NCBI GenBank assembly: GCA_015065615.1 | Contig: SVPY01000027.1 | Location: 1-39,275, forward strand | Direction of reading: 5' to 3' | DNA length: 39,275 bases | Source: Oscillospiraceae bacterium | GTDB lineage: Bacteria > Bacillota > Clostridia > Oscillospirales > Acutalibacteraceae | Program-made: the position numbers and the translations under genes | Shown here: positions 33,769-39,275 of the stretch, in pieces | Numbering within the stretch: position 1 is the stretch's first letter | Layout: the number at the start of each line of letters is the position of its first letter | Notes under the pieces: generated by a model | Seen by the model: the letters and a program-made list of their open reading frames with translations, nothing else | Database searches by the model: none | What the model was told of the DNA's origin: nothing

Positions 33769-34959
33769 ATGTACAAGATTGGTGAATTATCACGGCTTTG
33801 CCGCATACCTGTCAAAACTCTGAGGTACTATGACAGTGAAGGCCTGCTTGCTCCAGACGAGATTGACCGTTTTACAGGATATCGCTACTATTCTGCCGCA
33901 AGGCTTGCCGATTGCAATCGCATTATCTCACTCAAGGAACTGGGCTTTTCACTTAAAGAAATAAAAAAGCACCTGGATGCAAACAAAGATGAGGATATCC
34001 TGGCATTGGTAGAAGCCAAGTGTGCAGAGCTTGCAGAAAAATCAAAGGAAATTTCATTACAGCTGAAGAAATTGAATCGCATCAAGAAATCATTATCTGA
34101 AGGAGAGAGTACTATGTTACATATGGCTATCAGAAGCGGTGACACCATCCGTGTCGCCTTTCAAAGAAAGATTTATGCAGCAAAAGCTGACGCGGAGGCA
34201 ATGGTTGAGCAAATGAAAACGACCCTGCCCAAGCAACTGCTTGGTAAGCGTACCGTGATTGTAAATTATGAAATCGAATATCGTGAAAGCAACTTTGACC
34301 TTGCTGCTTGTGTGGAAATCACAGGCAAAGTTCCAAATTCCCTTGGATATGAGGAAAAGACACTTGCTTTTTCGGGCGAGCTTGCAACCTTGGCTTGCAA
34401 TCGGGATCAACTTGACGATGGATATCACGCCATGCTGTCCCAAATCCACGAAATAGATTACCAAATTATCGGGGCATCTTATGAAATCTATTATGAGGAT
34501 GGAACGGTAGAAATCAAAACACCTGTATGCAAAAAGGTGAGATGTATAGATACACCGACAGAAAAGCAAGCATTTGAGAATGATGAAGCCGCTGTTGGCA
34601 AGTGGGAAATTAGGGACATTGTTCCAAGCAAAGAGCAATTTGTTTATGGCCATTCAAAATGTCCCGACGCACAAAGTTCTGTCTGGAGTGAACTGTATTT
34701 TCCTGAAGGCGGTGAGCCTTACTGGTTTCTTAAGGGGTGGACAAAGGGATTTTTATATCTAATAGCAACAATTCCAGAGCCGCATATTGTAGCAAATCCT
34801 TACTCAATTGAATACTTGAATGGGCGGACAATTATGTTTATAGAAATATCTCGTCGATATGCAGACGGAAGTAGAGATGCCATTCCGCAGTTGATGGTGT
34901 TTGAAAAGGTGTCAAATCAATCTTTCTTGGCGAAAGATATTCAAATCCCAGCTAATTGA
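33769..34959 (+). CDS. MerR-family activator with GyrI-like and lipocalin-like domains
   Basis: A 396-residue, three-part regulator. Residues 1-75 are the MerR winged helix (MYKIGELSRLCRIPVKTLRYYD, GYRYYS), then a coiled-coil helix (about 76-112). Residues 115-270 resemble a GyrI/BmrR-like effector-binding domain. The last 120 residues (GKWEIRDIVPSKEQF, SELYFPEGGEPYW, LKGWTKG) look like a small barrel domain often attached to drug- or antibiotic-sensing regulators. Such proteins bind hydrophobic drugs and activate an efflux gene, but no transporter follows here. Codon choice is richer in CTG and GCC than in neighbouring genes, consistent with acquisition by transfer. AAAGG precedes ATG. The gene has a MerR-type promoter. 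Confidence 0.88.
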   Translation: MYKIGELSRLCRIPVKTLRYYDSEGLLAPDEIDRFTGYRYYSAARLADCNRIISLKELGFSLKEIKKHLDANKDEDILALVEAKCAELAEKSKEISLQLKKLNRIKKSLSEGESTMLHMAIRSGDTIRVAFQRKIYAAKADAEAMVEQMKTTLPKQLLGKRTVIVNYEIEYRESNFDLAACVEITGKVPNSLGYEEKTLAFSGELATLACNRDQLDDGYHAMLSQIHEIDYQIIGASYEIYYEDGTVEIKTPVCKKVRCIDTPTEKQAFENDEAAVGKWEIRDIVPSKEQFVYGHSKCPDAQSSVWSELYFPEGGEPYWFLKGWTKGFLYLIATIPEPHIVANPYSIEYLNGRTIMFIEISRRYADGSRDAIPQLMVFEKVSNQSFLAKDIQIPAN

Positions 34960-35029
34960 ATATCCGAATGGGAATACAATCATGTTTGTAGAAAAATCGG
35001 TAATAAAAGAATTCAAGTGGGTGCAATAA
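34949..35029 (+). pseudogene. remnant of a second MerR C-terminal domain
   Basis: Read one base out of the merR frame, this stretch encodes IEYPNGNTIMFVE, closely matching IEYLNGRTIMFIE inside the MerR protein. At DNA level 34955-34994 matches 34807-34846 at 32 of 40 bases. It has no start codon and ends at TAA after a short unrelated tail. It looks like the leftover of a partial duplication or of a related gene lost by recombination. Confidence 0.65.
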
Positions 35030-35279
35030 TATAGATGGGGGTACATATGCCGATTCAGTGAATCAATATAAAGCGAAATGAGGTACTTGTTAAAAAATAG
35101 AGAATTTCCTTATGGATAGCCTAATTCAAAAAGTTGTTTGAATACCCAAAGAGGGTGAAGAATTAACGGAATTATCAAACTTATATTATAAGCAGAGTTA
35201 AGAAAATTCCAATTTGTCGGTCAAGCACAAGGGCGCACTTCTATACATTGCATTCCGCCATGTCGTGCGAACAACGATA
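35030..35279. other. noncoding, probably decayed stretch
   Basis: No credible reading frame, ribosome site or known RNA is seen. All frames are broken, and base composition differs from flanking genes, as in the merR cassette. The part at about 35220-35275 (GGGCGCACTT and following) is more GC-rich and may be the end of a lost mobile element, but no terminal repeat or target duplication was found. Confidence 0.4.
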
Positions 35280-35310
35280 AAAGCCAAGCTGCAAAATGCA
35301 GCTTGGCTTT
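35280..35310 (-). terminator. terminator of the glycyl radical enzyme operon
   Basis: AAAGCCAAGCTGC and GCAGCTTGGCTTT form a perfect 13-base stem. The minus strand continues with TTTTATC. It could also end plus-strand transcription from merR. Confidence 0.85.
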
Positions 35311-35356
35311 AACTGTTTTACGAATCCCGCCCCAAAGCTATCCCTTTTTCATTATT

Positions 35357-37390
35357 TTATACACTGAATTCTGTTCTGCTTATTACATGGTTCTGGTATT
35401 CTAAATCAAGCTCGCAGAAATATCCGCTCCAGCCCCACACTCTTACAACCAAGTTGGGGTAATTTTCGGGGTGTTTCTGTGCATCTAAAAGTCTTTCGCG
35501 GTTAATTGAATTTATCTGAAGCTGATGACCGCCAAGCATAACGAAGGCCTTAACTAAAGAAGCAACCTTCTTTTCACCATCTTCGTTTCTGAAAACTGTA
35601 TCGTGAACTTCCATAGTAAGAGGTCCGCCGTTAATAATTTTCTTCATATCGAACTTAGTGAAGGACTGAATAACGGATAAAGGACCGTTAAGTTTTGTTG
35701 TAATAGCAGGTGAAAAACTGCTGCCGTAAGCTTCCCCTGCCTTCTTGCCATCGGCAGTAGCAGGGCATTTCCTTGCGCTCCAGATATATTCCATAGCGCT
35801 GCCCGTACCTGCGCGCCAGAAACCGCCGTAGCCGTTATCTCTGCCGTTCATTTCATTTGAGAAGCTTTCCATTATCATAGAGCCTAAAGAATCTACGTAG
35901 TCGTCGTTATTACCCATTTTAGGGCAGGCAAGAAGCTTATTTCTGAGTTCCTCACAGTTTTCAAAATTACTTTCAAGAGCATTTAAAAGTTCATCTTTAG
36001 CTACACTCTTCTCTTCATATACGAGCTTTTTAATAGCCGCAAGAGCATCGGCACCGTTTGCAATACCTGCGCCGTGGCAGCCAAAGCAATTATATTTAGC
36101 GCCAAACTCACTTAAATCAAGACCCTTTTCAATACATCCGTCTACAAATATTGAAAGCATAGGTGCAGGATGAACTCTGTTTAACCATTTTGTTTTATGG
36201 GAATCAATTATTCTGTTTACTTCATTTCTGATTTCGCAATCCACAAATTCCATTAATTTTTCAAAGCTTTCTGATTCCGATAAATGAGCGTGAACTGCAT
36301 TATTTACTATAAGCGGGAAATTGAAAGTATCGAGATTCGGTACGTCCATTGAGCAATTGGGAATAATATATTCCCAGCAGGCGGCAACGGTGTAATTTAC
36401 TGCATCTTCTTTTTTGTAACCAAGGGCAGTTAAACCGGGCACAACGATATCATCGTTACAGTACTGTGGGAAACCAAGCCCCTTTTTAGTAAGCTTTGTG
36501 GCATATTCATAGAGCCAATCGGGGGTATTTTTACTTACTCTTAAATTAATTTTGGGGTCAATTAAAGTAAGCTCCAGTGAAGCCTCCATAACAAGTTTGC
36601 TAAGCTCGTTGAAAACACTGTTGCCATCTAAATCAAAGCCGCCCAAAACCATACTCTGGCCGTTATCACCCTGCTGAACGCCGTGATAAATATCGGTATC
36701 GAGATTAAGAGAAATAAAGTAAAGCTCAATTATGTCTAAAAGTTCCTCGTCGCTGATTCCCTTTTCCTTATCCATTTTATAGTAATCATACATATACTGA
36801 TCAAAACGGCCTAAGGTTGTGTGGCTGTGAGCCATAATACGCATCATATAAAGTATAATTTTCTGGAAAAGACAGGCTTCATAAAGGGAGGTAGCCTTAT
36901 TGTGAGGAACCTGTAAAAGAGCCTGATAGAGCTTTTCATTGCCTGTTTCTTTTGCGTAGTCTCTGTATTTTTCGCAAAATTCAAGTGCAATCTCAAGCAT
37001 ACTTATTACGGTATTATAGTAATTAACCTGATTTTCACTGAGATTTCCGTTTAATTTTTCCTTACAGAAAGCGATTATACTATCGAAACCCTTTTCAATA
37101 GCGCCTTTGAAATTAACAGTAATATTGCCTGTGGAATCGGTACGGCTCTTTCTGCCATCCTTGCACTCGTATTTAGGTAAATTCTTAATTGTTCGGTTAA
37201 AGCCGAAAATATCCCCATCATAAATAAGAGTGCCTTCGTTTTTAAGCATCTCACGGAGTCTGATTACCTGAGTTTCATACTCGCTTTTATTTTCAACAAG
37301 CTCTGTGATATCTATTATTCTGCCGCTTCTTTTCTCTCTGAAACTTCTTTCAAGAAGAAAATCATACATCTTTTTTACGTTTTCTCTCAT
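35357..37390 (-). CDS. glycyl radical enzyme of an atypical type
   Basis: A 677-residue PFL-superfamily enzyme, shorter than most. The radical glycine is G653 in RVWGWSGYF, unlike the usual RV-x-GY form. The thiyl cysteine is C338 in VAACWEY with E340 two residues on; the residue before the cysteine is Ala, not Gly. Other family segments are present: TTLGRFDQYM, SMVLGGFD and CPATADGKKAGEAYG. The substrate cannot be deduced from the known classes (pyruvate formate-lyase, choline or glycerol dehydratase, hydroxyproline dehydratase, sulfo-lyases, arylacetate decarboxylases). It is expressed after the activase with a four-base overlap (ATGA), and AGAGG lies inside the activase end. A divergent AraC regulator adjoins the operon. 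Confidence 0.9.
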   Translation of the reverse strand: MRENVKKMYDFLLERSFREKRSGRIIDITELVENKSEYETQVIRLREMLKNEGTLIYDGDIFGFNRTIKNLPKYECKDGRKSRTDSTGNITVNFKGAIEKGFDSIIAFCKEKLNGNLSENQVNYYNTVISMLEIALEFCEKYRDYAKETGNEKLYQALLQVPHNKATSLYEACLFQKIILYMMRIMAHSHTTLGRFDQYMYDYYKMDKEKGISDEELLDIIELYFISLNLDTDIYHGVQQGDNGQSMVLGGFDLDGNSVFNELSKLVMEASLELTLIDPKINLRVSKNTPDWLYEYATKLTKKGLGFPQYCNDDIVVPGLTALGYKKEDAVNYTVAACWEYIIPNCSMDVPNLDTFNFPLIVNNAVHAHLSESESFEKLMEFVDCEIRNEVNRIIDSHKTKWLNRVHPAPMLSIFVDGCIEKGLDLSEFGAKYNCFGCHGAGIANGADALAAIKKLVYEEKSVAKDELLNALESNFENCEELRNKLLACPKMGNNDDYVDSLGSMIMESFSNEMNGRDNGYGGFWRAGTGSAMEYIWSARKCPATADGKKAGEAYGSSFSPAITTKLNGPLSVIQSFTKFDMKKIINGGPLTMEVHDTVFRNEDGEKKVASLVKAFVMLGGHQLQINSINRERLLDAQKHPENYPNLVVRVWGWSGYFCELDLEYQNHVISRTEFSV

Positions 37391-38244
37391 AATACTTTTA
37401 CCTCTATTTTGTATTTATTAAATATTTCTTTATGGGGGTTTGGCTCTATATTACCGTCAAATTCCGGTTTATATTCTTCGCCTATTAATTTATATTTACC
37501 GCCTGCCATTTTATTGTAAGGCAGAATTTCCACCTTATTTACACCCTGCTCACTCATAAATTTTGCAGTAGCTTCAATATTTTCCTCGGTATCGTTAACC
37601 GTGGGGATCAAAGGAATTCTGGTAATAAACTCTATACCGCTTGAAGCTAAATATTTATAATTTTTAAGAATATTTTCATTACTGCCGCCTACGTAATATC
37701 TGTGCTTGTTATCGTCCATCAACTTTAAATCATAAAGCACGAAGTCGCATTCTTCCAAAACTTTTTTGAATATTTCACTTCCTGTGTAGCCCGTAGTTTG
37801 CAGTGCTCTGTTTGTTTTGCCTTTCAGAAGTTTTAAACATTCAAGAAGGAATTCCCATTGACTTAAAGGTTCACCGCCCGAAAAGGTAACCCCGCCCCCC
37901 GAGGCATTTAGAATTGCTATATTTTTTTCAATTATTTTTATTAATTCAGTGGGAGTTTTATCCTCGCCGCATATTCTTACCAAATTTCTTGGGCATACAG
38001 CAACACTTTCCTTTACAAGTGACGGTTTACCCGTAATCTCCTCGCCCTTTTTAAGGCACAAGCCGCAACCGAGACAGCCGTTAGGAGACCTTACCACCAT
38101 AGTTTCGAAGCTCTGCCCCTCCGGGTTATGGCACCACATACATTTTAAGGGACAACCCTTGAGGAATACAGTCTCCCTTATGCCGGGACCGTCGAAGGTG
38201 GAAAACTCCTCAACGGAGAAAATTTTACCTTTAATATCACTCAT
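37387..38244 (-). CDS. glycyl radical enzyme activating enzyme (radical SAM)
   Basis: A 285-residue activase that puts the radical on the partner enzyme using S-adenosylmethionine. The radical-SAM cluster motif is C31, C35, C38 (GCPLKCMWCHNPE); FDGPGIR precedes it and the SAM-binding GGG segment is in GGGVTFSGGEPL. An auxiliary ferredoxin-like insert has C57, C60, C63 and C84, enough for one cluster; many relatives have eight cysteines for two. AAGGAGG precedes ATG. It overlaps the downstream glycyl radical enzyme by four bases, and its promoter shares the divergent region with the AraC gene. Confidence 0.93.
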   Translation of the reverse strand: MSDIKGKIFSVEEFSTFDGPGIRETVFLKGCPLKCMWCHNPEGQSFETMVVRSPNGCLGCGLCLKKGEEITGKPSLVKESVAVCPRNLVRICGEDKTPTELIKIIEKNIAILNASGGGVTFSGGEPLSQWEFLLECLKLLKGKTNRALQTTGYTGSEIFKKVLEECDFVLYDLKLMDDNKHRYYVGGSNENILKNYKYLASSGIEFITRIPLIPTVNDTEENIEATAKFMSEQGVNKVEILPYNKMAGGKYKLIGEEYKPEFDGNIEPNPHKEIFNKYKIEVKVL

Positions 38245-38281
38245 AACGCCGCCTCCTTAATACACTTTTCTTCTTAACTTA

Positions 38282-38290
38282 ATTATAACA
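38282..38290 (-). promoter_or_regulatory. extended -10 promoter of the activase operon
   Basis: On the minus strand TGTTATAAT. Opposes the AraC promoter within about 40 bases, so one regulator bound here could affect both. Confidence 0.6.
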
Positions 38291-38299
38291 AAATTATGC

Positions 38300-38328
38300 T
38301 TGCATCTTACAGAAATTTATTATAATAT
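38300..38328 (+). promoter_or_regulatory. promoter of the AraC-family gene
   Basis: TTGCAT followed by overlapping -10 candidates: TATAAT after 15 bases or TAATAT after 17 bases. Confidence 0.55.
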
Positions 38329-38360
38329 AGTAGCAAGAAATTATCTTTTTAGGAGCTATA

Positions 38361-39131
38361 ATGAACAGTATTTTCCACCAGCCGCATAATTCCAAAAGCA
38401 ACTACAATTTTAATTCCACCGTATATAATGAGACCTACTGGGCGCCCCATTTTCACAGAGGCTTAGAGCTTATTTACGTTATGAAGGGCACTTTATCACT
38501 TACGGTACAGCAGATGAAAAAGGAGCTGACAGAAGGCGATTTTTCTCTGGTTCTTTCAAACCAGATTCATTCCTTCAGAAGCAGTAAAGAAAGTAAAACT
38601 CTGGTGGTAGTGTTTTCCGAAGATTTTGTACCTAAATTTACTTCCCTCACAAAGGGCAAGCAAGCAAAAGAGATAAGCTTCAGAGTAAACAGCACAGTGG
38701 CAAATTTAGTGAAAGAATACTTAACCAAGGAAGAAACCGGTATTTTAATGAAAAAATCCTGCTTTTACGCTGTTTGCAGCGAGTTTCTCTCCCAAATGGA
38801 ACTTGAAGACAGACGCGATAAAAGCGACTTCGTTATGGGCGAGCTTTTGGACTACATAGCCGAGCACTATACCGAAAACTTAAGCCTTAAGCTCCTTGCA
38901 GAAAAATACGGCTACGAATACCATTATCTTTCTAGGCTTTTAAGCAAAAACTATAACATTAATTTTAAAGAGCTTTTAAACAGCTACCGCACCGAAAAGG
39001 CATTGGAGCTTTTGCAGGAAACCGATATGAGCATTACGGAGGTAGCTTTAAAAAGCGGCTTCCAGAGCATAAGAAACTTCAACCTGATTTTCAAAGAAAA
39101 CACGGGAGTTTCCCCAAATGAATACAGATAA
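38361..39131 (+). CDS. AraC-family regulator with cupin sensor domain
   Basis: A 256-residue regulator. The cupin-like sensor (about 25-105) shows APHFHRGLELIYVMKGTLSL and the GDFSLVLSNQIHSF region, typical of sugar- or small-molecule-binding AraC proteins. The C-terminal domain, residues about 165-256, carries LSLKLLAEKYGYEYHYLSRLLS and the second helix-turn-helix ending GFQSIRNFNLIFKENTGVSPNEY. Its position divergent from the activase and glycyl radical enzyme genes points to control of that operon by its substrate. AGGAG precedes ATG. Confidence 0.92.
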   Translation: MNSIFHQPHNSKSNYNFNSTVYNETYWAPHFHRGLELIYVMKGTLSLTVQQMKKELTEGDFSLVLSNQIHSFRSSKESKTLVVVFSEDFVPKFTSLTKGKQAKEISFRVNSTVANLVKEYLTKEETGILMKKSCFYAVCSEFLSQMELEDRRDKSDFVMGELLDYIAEHYTENLSLKLLAEKYGYEYHYLSRLLSKNYNINFKELLNSYRTEKALELLQETDMSITEVALKSGFQSIRNFNLIFKENTGVSPNEYR

Positions 39132-39172
39132 CAAAAAGACCTCAAACCGATTTCTCGATTAAAGCTGTAAGA

Positions 39173-39213
39173 TAAAGGTAGACACATGGAAAACACCATG
39201 TTGTCTACCTTTT
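39173..39213 (+). terminator. terminator after the AraC-family gene
   Basis: AAAGGTAGACA with CATGG inside pairs with CCATG and TGTCTACCTTT, followed by TCTTTA. It abuts the promoter of the next gene. Confidence 0.85.
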
Positions 39214-39221
39214 CTTTATGC

Positions 39222-39227
39222 TAAAAT
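39222..39227 (+). promoter_or_regulatory. -10 box of the final gene
   Basis: TAAAAT with the extended TGC before it. The only -35 candidate, TTGTCT at 39201, is 15 bases upstream and lies in the terminator arm. Confidence 0.5.
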
Positions 39228-39248
39228 ATAGACATAGGAGGTGAAATA

Positions 39249-39275
39249 ATGAGAAAGGGACAAAAGAAGCGGCAA
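39249..39275 (+). CDS. start of a truncated gene at the window edge
   Basis: AGGAGGTGA lies five bases before ATG, an excellent ribosome site, and a promoter box is found just upstream. Only nine codons (MRKGQKKRQ) are visible, so the start is basic. The product cannot be identified. Confidence 0.6.

Noticed and set aside
34117-34653. 178-codon minus-strand frame opposite the merR gene
   Set aside because: Antisense to a clear MerR protein; composition is that of a shadow frame, with no ribosome site.
26179-38244. Bacterial microcompartment locus around the glycyl radical enzymes and deoC
   Set aside because: No shell proteins, aldehyde dehydrogenase or encapsulation peptides are encoded in the window.

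Overview
The window looks like chromosomal DNA from a strictly anaerobic, low-GC, spore-forming gut-type Firmicute (class Clostridia; an Oscillospirales-like lineage is an inference). Support comes from a Spo0A-family regulator, two oxygen-sensitive glycyl radical enzymes, purine-rich ribosome binding sites, very frequent TGnTATAAT-type promoters, and many AraC, Gfo/Idh/MocA and carbohydrate-active genes. No rRNA, CRISPR array, prophage, transposase or conjugation gene was seen.

Layout. 1-3.9 kb: initiator tRNA with terminator (minus), a GH43 glycosidase, a cysteine-synthase-family PLP enzyme, a PH-domain protein and a Spo0A-family regulator whose receiver lacks the phosphoacceptor aspartate. 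4-10.4 kb: an alpha/beta hydrolase, a Gfo/Idh oxidoreductase plus flavin-binding protein (minus), an acetyltransferase/HAD phosphatase/EamA transporter operon and a tyrosine-phosphatase-like protein. 10.4-15 kb: a uroporphyrinogen-decarboxylase-like protein divergent from a three-gene operon (sialate-esterase-like hydrolase, a large unrecognised protein, an AAA ATPase).

15-20 kb: a minus-strand ABC operon (duplicated-domain lipoprotein, two permeases, ATPase, membrane-anchored protein) with two unrelated palindromic repeat elements in its spacers. 20-26 kb: amidohydrolase, a beta-helix GH110-like protein, an AraC regulator divergent from a second Gfo/Idh protein, and a sugar-isomerase-like TIM barrel. 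26-33.5 kb: an orphan glycyl radical enzyme, a 49-residue membrane protein, a serine hydrolase of the beta-lactamase fold, deoC with a membrane-anchored partner, and a GH31 alpha-xylosidase-like enzyme. 33.5-35.3 kb: a compositionally distinct MerR cassette with decayed flanking DNA. 35.3-39.3 kb: a second, unusual glycyl radical enzyme with its radical-SAM activase, a divergent AraC regulator, and the start of one more gene.

Together the genes suggest intracellular breakdown of imported plant or host oligosaccharides: the glycosidases and esterases lack signal peptides, and the oxidoreductases, isomerase, aldolase and glycyl radical enzymes could process the products. Most are single-gene units with their own promoter and hairpin terminator. 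The best candidates for undescribed biology are the glycyl radical enzyme/activase/AraC locus (35.4-39.1 kb), the Spo0A protein with a degenerate receiver, and the lipoprotein-ABC operon.
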